From the NCBI RefSeq assembly GCF_900103085.1, contig NZ_FMWR01000012.1, positions 45,987 to 109,986 on the forward strand: a stretch of 64,000 bases of DNA, in the 5' to 3' direction. The notes beneath the pieces are model-generated. The model made no database searches. It saw only the letters and a program-made list of their open reading frames with translations, and had not been told where the DNA came from. The position numbers and the translations under genes are program-made. How positions within the stretch are numbered: the first letter of the stretch is position 1; each line of letters starts with the position of its first letter. Shown one piece after another: positions 20,418-30,787 of this stretch. This DNA comes from Gilliamella mensalis (GTDB lineage Bacteria > Pseudomonadota > Gammaproteobacteria > Enterobacterales > Orbaceae).

Positions 20418-20804
20418 TTACGATAATAAAAGTTTTTTGATTATCGACCTATCTTTTTCTTGAAATACTACTTCTAATTGATGTTTTCCATCTTCTTGCC
20501 AATCGCAAATAGCTATATTTAAAATATCTAGATATATTTTTAAGTCTTCAGCAGGAAGCTGAGGAATAATATCATGTACAATAACAATCTTCTTTTGACA
20601 AATCCAATCAAAATCATTTAAACAATCTTCTAAAGCATTCCAATTAAAACCAAAATATCCTGGAAACCATAATAAATAGTAAAGGGATGTTAATAGCTCT
20701 TTGGTATTAGCGATAGAAGGGTTCACTCTGGCAAAAAAAACTTCACCGGTATTATAGGCGACTTTACCATTAATAAATTTAAATGCTAATTGGTTATCTG
20801 TCAT
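20418..20804 (-). CDS. Barstar-family RNase inhibitor (immunity protein)
   Basis: 128-residue cytoplasmic protein. The central FPGYFGFNWNALEDCLNDFDW segment is the barstar helix that plugs the barnase active site; the Asp corresponding to barstar D39 and the following Cys are present, while D35 is Asn, as in many family members. It starts 10 bases after the barnase-like gene on the same strand, the expected toxin then immunity order. It most likely protects the cell from that RNase. Flanked by a decayed IS3 element. Confidence 0.85.
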   Translation of the reverse strand: MTDNQLAFKFINGKVAYNTGEVFFARVNPSIANTKELLTSLYYLLWFPGYFGFNWNALEDCLNDFDWICQKKIVIVHDIIPQLPAEDLKIYLDILNIAICDWQEDGKHQLEVVFQEKDRSIIKKLLLS

Positions 20805-20814
20805 TATATTATTC

Positions 20815-21357
20815 CTACTTTATTCTAATAAATGTTTCATAGTGGTCAAAGGTGTAATATATTTCACCTCCTCGACCAATGATAATTCGTTGAGGTCCTG
20901 GTCCAGAAACATTTTGTGTTGGATGAATATATTCTCGGTAATAGTCTGACGATCTTTTTGGTAAGCTAGGCTGCCCAGTATATGCATCAGGTCTATTTCT
21001 AAAAACAGAACCATCATTCCTATATGGATATTTACCGCCTTTCTGAATTCTGTCAAGGGTTGGTTCTAAATCTATAGTTCCTTTATATATATGACCTGTT
21101 TTAATATCATAGATGGTAGTATTATCAATAAAACGGATAGGGTATTGAGGTTTGGTTGCATCAACAACCGATCGAGCTGTATTTGCATCTATTCTATCAT
21201 GTTGATTTTGTATAACTTGAGTATGGTTTGTATTGTTATGTTCTTGAGTTTGCTCGATGTTATGTTCATCTTGTAAAAGAAAAAATCCACCAAAGATAAT
21301 AATAAGTAGAGCTATTGCTAAGTAAATATCATTTTTTTTAATCTGCTTTGCCATCAT
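20815..21357 (-). CDS. Membrane-anchored barnase-like ribonuclease (candidate toxin)
   Basis: 180 residues: a hydrophobic N-terminal anchor (residues 11-28), a hydrophilic linker of about 60 residues, then a guanyl-specific microbial RNase domain (about residues 92-180: TLDRIQKGGKYPYRNDGSVF, YYREYIHPT, GGEIYYTFDHYETF). Barnase catalytic residues E73, R87 and H102 correspond to E142, R157 and H172. The Arg83 position appears to be Gly/Pro (SGPGPQR), which could lower activity. Start ATG 21357, or the adjacent ATG 21354, which is better spaced from AAGGA. Operon with barstar. Whether it is secreted, delivered to rivals or periplasmic cannot be told. Confidence 0.82.
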   Translation of the reverse strand: MMAKQIKKNDIYLAIALLIIIFGGFFLLQDEHNIEQTQEHNNTNHTQVIQNQHDRIDANTARSVVDATKPQYPIRFIDNTTIYDIKTGHIYKGTIDLEPTLDRIQKGGKYPYRNDGSVFRNRPDAYTGQPSLPKRSSDYYREYIHPTQNVSGPGPQRIIIGRGGEIYYTFDHYETFIRIK

Positions 21358-21889
21358 TTATCCTTATTTCATGTTTTTAATTTTATCATTCCTCAACGGA
21401 ATGACCCTAGTTAATTGTTATTTGTACAATGTTATTTATGCTACAGTGATAGTTCTAAATTATAAATATTAGCGTTATACATTTTTTAATTAAATCTAGG
21501 TAGTAACTAACTGATGTATTGCTGATGTCAATAATTTTGTTCACAGTAATATAAAGCTAGTTTAAGTTTGATCTAACAGTAACTAATTATCCATCTGAAC
21601 AAAATCTCTGCCCGATGATAAAACTAAAGACTATAGTTAACGAAATTGATAAGAATAGAAACGGAGATAGTATAAATTGTTCTAATTAAAACTCAAGAAG
21701 TTAAGATTAAGTTTCTAATATACTGGCTAATTACATATAATATTTCATTTATTCCATCTATTTGCTATATATTGTTTATGTGATGATGCGATATAAGGCT
21801 GATAACTAGCTCAAACTGTATTTTAAAGGAGATTGAGTATATAATGCCCCACAAATTTAATTAATTTCTATCATTTAAAATATATTTTT
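21358..21889 (+). other. Intergenic region upstream of prfA with a mini-ORF
   Basis: About 530 AT-rich bases between the divergent RNase gene and prfA. hemA, which often precedes prfA, is absent here. Near the end, AAAGGAG (21826-21832) precedes ATG-CCC-CAC-AAA-TTT-AAT-TAA (21844-21864), a six-codon ORF ending 25 bases before prfA. prfA itself has no visible Shine-Dalgarno. No other gene seen. Confidence 0.4.
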
Positions 21890-22975
21890 ATGAAATCTTC
21901 AATTATCAGTAAGTTAGAAACGCTACAAGAGCGTTATGAAGAAGTTCAAGCATTGTTGTCTGATGCTTCGGTTATTGCCGATCAAAATCGCTTTCGCACA
22001 CTTTCTAAAGAATATTCACAGTTAACTGGGGTGGTTAAGTGTTTTTCTGATTGGAAGCAAACACAAGAGGATATTGAGACAGCTAAAATGATGCTATCCG
22101 ATCCTGAAATGAGCGAAATGGCGCAAGAGGAATTAAACGAAGCATTAAGTCGAATTGAAGTGCAAGAAAAGCAATTACAAGTGCTATTACTTCCTAAAGA
22201 TCCTAATGACGAATATAACTGTTTTGTCGAAGTGAGAGCGGGAACGGGTGGCGATGAAGCAGCTATTTTTGCTGGTGACTTAGCCCGAATGTATACACGT
22301 TATGCTGAATCACGCAATTGGCGCGTTGAAATTATGAGCGCAAGTGATGGTGAGCATGGTGGCTATAAAGAAGTTATTATGTTAGTCAGTGGTGATGGTG
22401 TTTATGGTCATTTGAAGTTTGAATCGGGTGGGCATCGTGTTCAACGTGTGCCAGAAACAGAATCGCAAGGTCGTATTCATACTTCAGCTTGTACTGTTGC
22501 TGTTTTACCTGAAGTACCTGAAGCCGAAATGCCTGAAATTAATCCAGCTGATTTAAAAATTGATACGTACCGTTCATCCGGAGCCGGTGGTCAGCATGTT
22601 AATACCACTGATTCGGCTATTCGTATTACCCATCTACCGACAGGTATTGTGGTTGAGTGTCAAGATGAGCGATCACAACATAAAAATAGAGCCAAAGCGA
22701 TGTCAGTATTGGCTGCGCGCATTCAAGATGCAGAGTTGCGCAAGCGTCAACAAGAAGAAGCCTCGACAAGACGTAATTTATTAGGGTCGGGCGATCGTTC
22801 AGATAGGATTAGAACCTATAACTATCCACAAGGTCGAGTTACTGATCATCGAATTAACCTAACGCTTTATCGTTTAGATGAAGTGATGGCAGGGAAATTA
22901 GAGATGCTAATCGATCCAATTGTACAAGAATATCAAGCAGATCAACTAGCCGCTTTATCGGAACAAGATGAATGA
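21890..22975 (+). CDS. prfA: Peptide chain release factor 1
   Basis: Reads UAA and UAG and triggers peptide release. 361 residues. The tripeptide anticodon region is PET (in [18 protein letters not shown]. coli has PAT, and the first and third residues are the conserved ones). GGQ is at residues 233-235, the same numbering as E. coli. The start matches the family N-terminus although only AT-rich sequence precedes it. It overlaps prmC by four bases (ATGA), so the factor and the enzyme that methylates its GGQ glutamine are translationally coupled. Confidence 0.97.
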   Translation: MKSSIISKLETLQERYEEVQALLSDASVIADQNRFRTLSKEYSQLTGVVKCFSDWKQTQEDIETAKMMLSDPEMSEMAQEELNEALSRIEVQEKQLQVLLLPKDPNDEYNCFVEVRAGTGGDEAAIFAGDLARMYTRYAESRNWRVEIMSASDGEHGGYKEVIMLVSGDGVYGHLKFESGGHRVQRVPETESQGRIHTSACTVAVLPEVPEAEMPEINPADLKIDTYRSSGAGGQHVNTTDSAIRITHLPTGIVVECQDERSQHKNRAKAMSVLAARIQDAELRKRQQEEASTRRNLLGSGDRSDRIRTYNYPQGRVTDHRINLTLYRLDEVMAGKLEMLIDPIVQEYQADQLAALSEQDE

Positions 22976-23808
22976 CTTATTTACAATGGCTTAAATGCGC
23001 ATCTCAAACGTTAACCGATAGTGAAAGCCCAAAGCGTGATGCTGAAATTTTGCTAAGTTTTGTTACGCAAAAAACGCGAACCTTTTTAATGGCATTTAGC
23101 GAAACATTGCTTACTGATGGTGAGTTAATTGCTTTATCTGAATGTTTAAAACGCCGGCAAAACGGTGAACCTATCGCTTATATTACTGGTGAAAAAGAGT
23201 TTTGGTCTTTAAAGTTTAATGTTTCTAACGCTACATTAATCCCTAGACCTGATACCGAAAAATTAGTCGAATTAGGTTTAGAGTATTTACCTAAAGTGCC
23301 CTGTGAAGTATTGGATCTTGGTACCGGAACCGGTGCGATAGTTATCGCTATGGCAACTGAGCGTCAAGACTGTTTATTTACTGCAATTGAAAAGAATAAA
23401 GATGCGTTAATTTTAGCTCAACAAAATGCAACGCAAATTGGGGTAAATAATGTCTATTTTTTACAAGGTAATTGGTATAGACCAATAAAAAATCGAAAAT
23501 TTTCAATGATTATCAGTAATCCTCCTTATATTGAACCAACCGATATTCACTTATCACAAGGTGATGTGCGTTATGAACCTAGAAGCGCACTCGTTTCTGA
23601 AGATGATGGTTTAGCTGATATTAAACTTATTGTACAAGGTGCAACTAAGCATTTAAACCAATATGGTTGGTTATTGATAGAACATGGTTGGAAACAAGGC
23701 GAGGCAGTGCAAACTATTTTTAAACAACACGGATTTCAATTAGTAGAAACCTTCACCGACTATAGTGGTAATGATAGAGTTACACTTGGTCGCTGGTTTA
23801 AACCTTAA
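22972..23808 (+). CDS. prmC: Release factor glutamine N5-methyltransferase PrmC
   Basis: Methylates the Gln of the GGQ motif in RF1 and RF2. 278 residues: N-terminal helical bundle, then a Rossmann methyltransferase with SAM motif [11 protein letters not shown] and catalytic NPPYIEP. It starts inside the prfA stop (ATGA overlap) and precedes kdsA by 16 bases. The order prfA-prmC-kdsA is that of enterics without the intervening ychQ and ychA genes. Confidence 0.97.
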   Translation: MTYLQWLKCASQTLTDSESPKRDAEILLSFVTQKTRTFLMAFSETLLTDGELIALSECLKRRQNGEPIAYITGEKEFWSLKFNVSNATLIPRPDTEKLVELGLEYLPKVPCEVLDLGTGTGAIVIAMATERQDCLFTAIEKNKDALILAQQNATQIGVNNVYFLQGNWYRPIKNRKFSMIISNPPYIEPTDIHLSQGDVRYEPRSALVSEDDGLADIKLIVQGATKHLNQYGWLLIEHGWKQGEAVQTIFKQHGFQLVETFTDYSGNDRVTLGRWFKP

Positions 23809-23812
23809 CTAG

Positions 23813-24679
<867 letters not shown>

Positions 24680-24751
24680 AGGTAACATGTTTTTTTAATT
24701 TAAAAGAATATACTATTTTATTGTAAATGACTTATTCTTTTTTATGTCAAT

Positions 24752-24783
24752 AAAAAGAGGAACTTTAGCAATTCCTCTTTTTT
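24752..24783 (+). terminator. Terminator of prfA-prmC-kdsA
   Basis: Perfect 11-bp stem (24752-24762 with 24772-24782), 9-base loop; the 3' arm ends in a T run. Confidence 0.85.
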
Positions 24784-25215
24784 CACTCTACTATTTTACT
24801 TTTCTTATTTTATTTATCATATTTAAATCCATTCTTGTTTTATAACCTAAAGGTTAATATCAATATTCGCATTGTCTTAACAATTAATCTAATATATTTT
24901 TTATTTTTCTAAATAAAAAAAGTTGTGATTTTTATCTTAAAAACAGTATGAAAAATGATTGTTTTGGTGATTTTGATCACGATTTTAGATTGTTTAATTT
25001 GCTAGATAAAATATGTTTATGCATTATGAGGGTACATATTTACAACCTATTTCACAATTGATGAGGTTTTTATTGACCTAAATTGGTTTTAAATATGCCT
25101 AAAAAATAATGTGTCTTCTAAGTTAAATATTAATTTGTACTTTCACTTGCTGATGTGAGTGAAATGTTGATCAATTCAATTGTTAATTAAACGGAATAAT
25201 TTTAGGAAAACAGCG
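24784..25215 (+). other. Long AT-rich leader of chiP
   Basis: About 430 bases with no gene, very AT-rich, holding the CRP-like site listed separately and presumably the chiP promoter. A long 5' leader would leave room for sRNA control of the chitoporin mRNA, as ChiX does in enterics. No ChiX pairing site was identified. Confidence 0.4.
24966..24981. promoter_or_regulatory. CRP-like site upstream of chiP-chb
   Basis: GGTGA-TTTTGA-TCACG: close to the CRP consensus TGTGA-N6-TCACA with the correct spacing, about 235 bases before the chiP start. Fits catabolite control of chitosugar use. Confidence 0.5.
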
Positions 25216-26634
25216 ATGAATACCGATAATGCACAAATAGTACCTCGATCATTTAATTTTTTAACTAAACTGATTTTTTCTGTCTCTGTGTTAATGAGCG
25301 TAACGCCTGTTTATGGTCTTTATGAAAGCAATTTTACAGATGACGCTTCATTAACGGGTAATATCTTTTTTTGGAATCGAGATAGAGAACGAAAAGATAT
25401 TGATACACATAAGTATGAAAAAAATCTAAGACACACCTCGTTCAATACAAATTTAGATTTTAAATCAGGCTATATTGCTGATAGATTTGCAATTGAACTC
25501 GGTGGTTATGGCGCTTGGGAAGTAAGCAATGGTGGTAACGGCCATCCAAATGAAATTGGATTTAGTGGTGCACATACTCGTTGGGATGAAGATTGGAAGA
25601 AAGACGTTAGTGGGCTTAGCTTTTATAAAGCACAAGCGAATTTTAAAATCGATGAGTTATTTTGGCTGAAAGCAGGTTATATTCAACCTTCGGGACAAAC
25701 GTTACTGGCACCACACTGGAGCTTATTACCAGGCACTTATCGTGGATTCGAGTTGGGTTCCACGCTTGATTTTGATACAGCCGGTGTATTATCGATGTCT
25801 TACATGTGGACAGATAAATATAAAGCACCATGGTATAAAAAGCTCTATGAATTCAAACAATGGGGTGCGGGTAAAAAAATTGATTATTTACATTCTGCTG
25901 GCTTGAAGTATGACTTCAAAAATAATTTAGTGCTAGAAAGTGCATTTGGTCAAGCGCACAATTATATGAACCAATTTTTTGGTAAAGTGTCTTATAAAAT
26001 GGACGTGTTTGATCGTCCTCTGACCATGAGTTATCAATTTTATGGTGCTACAGATCAGTCTCATAAAGATAAGGATGTTTATGATGGTTTAGCATGGCTA
26101 CAAGCGGCGACATTAGGTTATCAAGTTGGTCCTGTTGGTCTTCGACTTGAAGGTGTTTGTGTTAAAGCTGAAGGTGAGCAAGGATTCTTTTTACAACGTA
26201 TGACACCTGATTATGCTTCATCAAATGGGCGTTTAGATGTATGGTGGAATTCACGTTCCGACTTTAATGCCAATGGTGAAAAAGCAGTGTTTGTTGAAGT
26301 GACTTATGATTTAAGCCATCTATCTTACTATTTAGCAGGCTGGAAAACAGGTGCTTCTTATGCTTATGGTTGGAACGCAAAACCAAGCACTAATCGACAA
26401 TTCAATCAGAAACAACGTTTGATTGAATCAGCATATAACTTTGATTTAGGGTATACCGTGCAAGAAAGTTGGGCAAAAGATACGGCTTTCCAATTGCACT
26501 ATACCAAATATAACAATCACTCAAATAGTATACCAAGCTGGGGCGGTGGATACGGTAATATCTTCCAAGATGAACGAGATATTAAATTTATTGTCACAAT
26601 TCCATTCACTGTTTTTAGTGCTCAACCAAAATAG
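25216..26634 (+). CDS. chiP: Chitoporin, OprD-family outer-membrane porin
   Basis: Outer-membrane channel for chito-oligosaccharides. About 472 residues from ATG 25216, chosen over upstream TTG 25180 because TTTAGGA lies 8 bases before it and the N-terminus then fits the family. A signal peptide ends near VYGLYES. The rest is beta-strand-rich with OprD-type phrases (GGYGAWEVSN, WLKAGYIQPSGQTLLAPHW, LPGTYRGFELG) and a C-terminal Phe-containing strand. The chitobiase gene follows by 6 bases, which strengthens the substrate assignment. Confidence 0.85.
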   Translation: MNTDNAQIVPRSFNFLTKLIFSVSVLMSVTPVYGLYESNFTDDASLTGNIFFWNRDRERKDIDTHKYEKNLRHTSFNTNLDFKSGYIADRFAIELGGYGAWEVSNGGNGHPNEIGFSGAHTRWDEDWKKDVSGLSFYKAQANFKIDELFWLKAGYIQPSGQTLLAPHWSLLPGTYRGFELGSTLDFDTAGVLSMSYMWTDKYKAPWYKKLYEFKQWGAGKKIDYLHSAGLKYDFKNNLVLESAFGQAHNYMNQFFGKVSYKMDVFDRPLTMSYQFYGATDQSHKDKDVYDGLAWLQAATLGYQVGPVGLRLEGVCVKAEGEQGFFLQRMTPDYASSNGRLDVWWNSRSDFNANGEKAVFVEVTYDLSHLSYYLAGWKTGASYAYGWNAKPSTNRQFNQKQRLIESAYNFDLGYTVQESWAKDTAFQLHYTKYNNHSNSIPSWGGGYGNIFQDERDIKFIVTIPFTVFSAQPK

Positions 26635-26640
26635 GTAAAA

Positions 26641-29322
26641 ATGATGAAAAAGATAAAAACAGCAATATTAGCTACTTCAATTGTTTCTTTGTTAAGTATG
26701 GGAGCAACCCAATCTGTTTTTGCTTCTCAACAAATTGTTGACTCAATGAGTTCACAACTCAATGTGAAATATGAGGTAATAGACAACCAAGCAGGAGCAC
26801 ATGGTGTAAATTGTTCAGCTTTAGGTGCTGATTGGGCAGCTTGTAACAAAGTGCTGATTTCGTTAAAGAATAATGGTCAGGCAATCAAGGACAAAAATTG
26901 GGCTATCTATTTTAATAACATTCGTATGATTTTAGCGGTAAATAATGAACAGTTCAAAATAACCCACATTACTGGCGATCTTCATAAAATCGAGCCAACA
27001 GAAAAATTCACTTCGATTCCAGCTAATGCCACGGTAAATATTCCGGTTATTGGTGAATATTGGATGGTAAGTGAAAGTGATGCCATGCCTCGTTGGTATA
27101 TCACATCAAGTGATGCTACACCAAAAATCATTGATAATACTAATACTGGTTCTGACAATTTATCGGCTTTTGTTGCGCCAATCAGACAACAGTGGAAAAG
27201 AACAACAGATGATCACAATATTCTCATGACTCCTGTTAGCCGTTTTCAGTATAATGATGGTATTAATAAGTTATCTTACCAGTCGCTACGAGGACAAATT
27301 TTACCAACGCCAAGCAAACTGACAATAGGTAAAGAGGATGTTTCCATTGATCATCATGGGGTAAATTTGATCCTTGATGGCTTAAATAAAGATAGTTTAG
27401 CTATTTTGCAAACACAATTTAAGGCGTTAAATATCGCTGTTACGGGGCAAGGCTATAAAATAAAAGCCACAATTAATCCTAAAAAATTTGAGAAAGGACA
27501 ATCGGGCGCTTATCAATTAAATATCAAAAATGATAATACTGTCATCACCGCTTATGACCAAGCAGGGATCTTTTATGCAATCCAATCTATTTTATCAACC
27601 ATTGAAGTGAATCATTCTAATTTGATTCCAACCCTAAATGCTGTTGACTTTCCGCGTTTTGCTTATCGAGGCATTATGCTTGATATTGGTCGTAATTTTA
27701 AATCAAAACAAGCCATATTACGTTTATTAGATCAAATGGCAAAATATAAACTCAATAAGTTTCATTTCCACTTAAGTGATGATGAAGGTTGGCGAATTGA
27801 AATTCCAGGATTACCTGAACTAACCGATATTGGTAGTAAACGCTGCCATGATCTTACTGAACAACATTGTTTATTACCGCAATTAGGTTCGGGTCCCGAA
27901 AGTGATACGAATGGATCAGGATTTTTAACTCGTCAAGATTATATAGAAATTGTAAAATATGCGAAAGCACGCTTTATCGAGGTTATTCCTGAAATTGATA
28001 TGCCCGCTCATGCCAGAGCCGCAATTGTATCAATGGAGGCACGTTATAAACGTTTAGTAGCAGATGGAAAAGAAGCACAAGCTAATGAGTTTCGACTAGT
28101 GGATCCAACCGATACCTCTAATACCACAACAGTACAATTTTATAATCGCTTAAGTTATTTAAATCCTTGTCTTGATTCATCTAAACGTTTTGTGAATAAA
28201 ATTATTGCTGAAATAGCAAAAATGCATATTGAGGCAGGTCAACCGCTTCACACTTGGCATTTTGGTGGCGATGAAGCTAAAAATATTCGTTTAGGCGCAG
28301 GTTATCAAGATCTACAAGTAAAAGATAAAATCGATGCTAAAGGAACGATAGATCAAAGCATAGAAGATCATCCATGGGCAAAATCTCAAGCTTGTCAAAC
28401 CTTTGTGTCAAAAGGAAAGGTAAAAGATATTGAACATTTACCTAGTTATTTTGCACAACAAGTTAGTTCGATAATAAAATCTCATGGCATTAACCATATG
28501 CAGGCATGGCAAGATGGAATGAAATATGCTGAGAATGCAAAATCTTTTGCAGTTGATAAGGTGACTGTTAACTTTTGGGATACATTATATTGGGGGGGAT
28601 TTGATTCTGCAAATGAGTGGTCCAATAAAGGTTATCAAGTGATCATTTCTAATCCTGATTACGTTTATTTAGATATGCCATATGAAGTTAATCCAAAAGA
28701 GAGTGGCTACTATTGGGCAACGCGCTTTAATGATGAACGTAAAATATTTAGTTTTGCACCAAATAATTTGCCACAAAATGCAGAAACCTCGGTTGATCGA
28801 GATGGTAATCCATTTACGGCTAAAGGCACAATGAATTGGTCCGGTGCCTATGGAATATCTGCTCAGATTTGGACTGAAGATATTCGGACAGATAAAAAAA
28901 TGGAATACATGACGTTTCCACGTTTGTTAGCAGTCGCCGAAAGAGCTTGGCATCAAGCTGATTGGGAAGTTGGCTACCAAAAAGATCGTCAATTTGCTCA
29001 GGGAACGACGCATTATGTTGATCAACAAAAGCTACTTAATGATTGGGTTCGGTTTGCAAATTTAGTGGGTCAGCGTGAACTACAAAAACTTGATTTAGCT
29101 AATATAGATTATCGCTTACCCATTCCTGGTGCTAAAATTGAAAACGGTAAATTAGTAGCAAATATTGTATTTCCTGGTTTAACCATTGAATATTCAACCA
29201 ATCAAGGTAAAAATTGGTATCTCTACACTGAACCAGTTGGTATTAGGAAGGGCGAAACAGTCTCTGTTCGTAGTGTATCACCAAATCAAAAAAGAACGAG
29301 CCGTATAGAAGAGTTGAAATAG
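26641..29322 (+). CDS. chb: Chitobiase / beta-N-acetylhexosaminidase (GH20)
   Basis: Hydrolyses chitobiose and longer chitosugars to GlcNAc, probably in the periplasm after entry through ChiP. 893 residues: signal peptide (cleavage near VFA-SQQ), N-terminal CHB/HEX carbohydrate-binding domain (NNGQAIKDKNWAIYF), GH20 domain 2, then the TIM barrel with RGIMLDIGRNFKSKQ and the catalytic Asp-Glu pair in HFGGDEAKN (D544-E545). A C-terminal Ig-like domain follows. Start at 26641 or the adjacent ATG 26644. Operon with chiP. Confidence 0.93.
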   Translation: MMKKIKTAILATSIVSLLSMGATQSVFASQQIVDSMSSQLNVKYEVIDNQAGAHGVNCSALGADWAACNKVLISLKNNGQAIKDKNWAIYFNNIRMILAVNNEQFKITHITGDLHKIEPTEKFTSIPANATVNIPVIGEYWMVSESDAMPRWYITSSDATPKIIDNTNTGSDNLSAFVAPIRQQWKRTTDDHNILMTPVSRFQYNDGINKLSYQSLRGQILPTPSKLTIGKEDVSIDHHGVNLILDGLNKDSLAILQTQFKALNIAVTGQGYKIKATINPKKFEKGQSGAYQLNIKNDNTVITAYDQAGIFYAIQSILSTIEVNHSNLIPTLNAVDFPRFAYRGIMLDIGRNFKSKQAILRLLDQMAKYKLNKFHFHLSDDEGWRIEIPGLPELTDIGSKRCHDLTEQHCLLPQLGSGPESDTNGSGFLTRQDYIEIVKYAKARFIEVIPEIDMPAHARAAIVSMEARYKRLVADGKEAQANEFRLVDPTDTSNTTTVQFYNRLSYLNPCLDSSKRFVNKIIAEIAKMHIEAGQPLHTWHFGGDEAKNIRLGAGYQDLQVKDKIDAKGTIDQSIEDHPWAKSQACQTFVSKGKVKDIEHLPSYFAQQVSSIIKSHGINHMQAWQDGMKYAENAKSFAVDKVTVNFWDTLYWGGFDSANEWSNKGYQVIISNPDYVYLDMPYEVNPKESGYYWATRFNDERKIFSFAPNNLPQNAETSVDRDGNPFTAKGTMNWSGAYGISAQIWTEDIRTDKKMEYMTFPRLLAVAERAWHQADWEVGYQKDRQFAQGTTHYVDQQKLLNDWVRFANLVGQRELQKLDLANIDYRLPIPGAKIENGKLVANIVFPGLTIEYSTNQGKNWYLYTEPVGIRKGETVSVRSVSPNQKRTSRIEELK

Positions 29323-29332
29323 GTTAAGTTAA

Positions 29333-29374
29333 TCAACTATTCTTATCCGTTGTTTAACGGATAAGAATAGTTGA
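29333..29374. repeat. Long perfect hairpin between chb and rraB
   Basis: A 19-bp perfect inverted repeat (29333-29351 with 29356-29374) around a GTTT loop, between convergent genes. No T run follows on either strand, so it is not a textbook intrinsic terminator. It may protect 3' ends or stop transcription both ways. Confidence 0.75.
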
Positions 29375-29397
29375 TAACAAAATAGATTGATAATAAG

Positions 29398-29793
29398 TTA
29401 ATGAAGTGTGTCCATAAGTTCACTATCATCGAAATCGTCATCACTTCCATCTTCAAAATAAGTGCCCCAACCATCATAATTGACGCCAAATTGGGCGGTG
29501 AGGGTAATGATTTCGGCAATTTGAGCATTGATTAATTCAGCATTAAGCGGGCTTTCGGCTATGATATCAAAACCGATAACAACGTTGCCAGCATCATCAA
29601 CATCTTCATCGGGATCGGTTGCTTCATAACCTAACTTATAAGCTTCTACTGCTATTTTTTCTAGTTTATCAAAATTTTGTGATGAAACATGATGTTCAAT
29701 AATATAAAGCGCATGAGGATCGCTACCATCTTCTAACAATTCTTGAATAATAGCGTTAGTATCTTGCTGAGCAAGAATAATTTGATCTTTCAT
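29398..29793 (-). CDS. rraB: RNase E activity regulator RraB
   Basis: Small acidic protein that binds RNase E and modulates degradosome activity. 131 residues from ATG 29793 (an upstream in-frame extension to 29844 is not family-like and would overlap the divergent rnm region). Conserved ELLEDGSDPHALYIIEHH and YDGWGTYFED segments and an Asp-rich tail (DGSDDDFDDSEL), as in E. coli RraB. Divergent from rnm, another RNA-metabolism gene. Confidence 0.93.
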   Translation of the reverse strand: MKDQIILAQQDTNAIIQELLEDGSDPHALYIIEHHVSSQNFDKLEKIAVEAYKLGYEATDPDEDVDDAGNVVIGFDIIAESPLNAELINAQIAEIITLTAQFGVNYDGWGTYFEDGSDDDFDDSELMDTLH

Positions 29794-29863
29794 AATATAC
29801 CTTTTAGTGGTCATGCAAATTGTGTGGTATATTACACGTTTCAAAATAATTTTCGAGAAAAAA

Positions 29864-30697
29864 GTGATCGTTGATTTACATTCTCATACTACGGCATCGG
29901 ATGGTGTTTTAACGCCAAGCGATCTTGTCAAAAGAGCGGTGGATAACCAAATCGATATTTTGGCTATTACCGACCATGACACTGTTAAAGGCTTACTTGA
30001 AGCTCAACAAACAATTGTTAGTGAAAATTTGCCTATCAAATTAGTTTGTGGTGTTGAAATATCAACGGCTTGGAAGAATAACGAAATCCATATTGTGGGA
30101 CTCAATATTGATATTGAGGATACTCAATTATTGACACTGTTATCATCACAAGAGCAAGGACGAATTAATCGAGCGTTGGCAATAAGCCAAAAATTGGCTA
30201 AGGTTAGTATTGAAAATGCTTATCAACAAGCACAACAATTTGCTAAAGGAGACATTGTTTCGCGAGCTCATTTTGCAAGATTTTTAGTTGCTAATGGTTA
30301 TGTTAAGGACATCAAACGCGCATTTAAAAAATACCTAGGTAAAGGGGGGTATGCTTATGTACCTGCAACATGGTGTAGCATTTCTGATGCGGTTAATGCC
30401 ATTCACATGGCCGGAGGGCAAGCGGTGCTTGCGCATCCAAGTCGTTATGATCTAACCTTAACTAAATTGAAATTATTACTGAGTGAATTTAAAGACTGTG
30501 GTGGTGATGCAATTGAGGTTTCGCAAAGCAGGCAAACGCAAGATGATTTACATCAACTAGCTAAATTAGCCAATGAATTCGACATGTTAGCATCGCAAGG
30601 TTCGGATTTTCATGATTTAGTTAATTATTTAGATTTAGGCAAAACAATGCCATTGCCAGGTAGTGTTACGCCAATTTGGCATAATTGGAAATGCTAA
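29864..30697 (+). CDS. rnm: PHP-domain 5'-3' exoribonuclease RNase AM (YciV/TrpH)
   Basis: Trims the 5' ends of rRNAs and short RNAs in E. coli. 277 residues from GTG 29864 (IVDLHSHTTASDG), preferred over an upstream start at 29807 that adds a non-conserved tail. PHP metal ligands are visible: DLHSHTTASDG, ITDHDTVKG, GVEIST, ARFLV, VLAHPSRY and SQGSDFH. First gene of rnm-yciO-rluB, the gene order of enterics (without yciQ). Confidence 0.92.
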   Translation: MIVDLHSHTTASDGVLTPSDLVKRAVDNQIDILAITDHDTVKGLLEAQQTIVSENLPIKLVCGVEISTAWKNNEIHIVGLNIDIEDTQLLTLLSSQEQGRINRALAISQKLAKVSIENAYQQAQQFAKGDIVSRAHFARFLVANGYVKDIKRAFKKYLGKGGYAYVPATWCSISDAVNAIHMAGGQAVLAHPSRYDLTLTKLKLLLSEFKDCGGDAIEVSQSRQTQDDLHQLAKLANEFDMLASQGSDFHDLVNYLDLGKTMPLPGSVTPIWHNWKC

Positions 30698-30787
30698 ATA
30701 AATTAAGACTAAATGACTTTATATTGACGTTTTGCCTAAATATTGATGGCATTGAACTAAACACTAAAAATTGATATAGAATAAATT

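Noticed and set aside
20820-21056. 78-codon frame overlapping the barnase-like gene
   Set aside because: Out-of-frame shadow; the real frame has clear RNase motifs.
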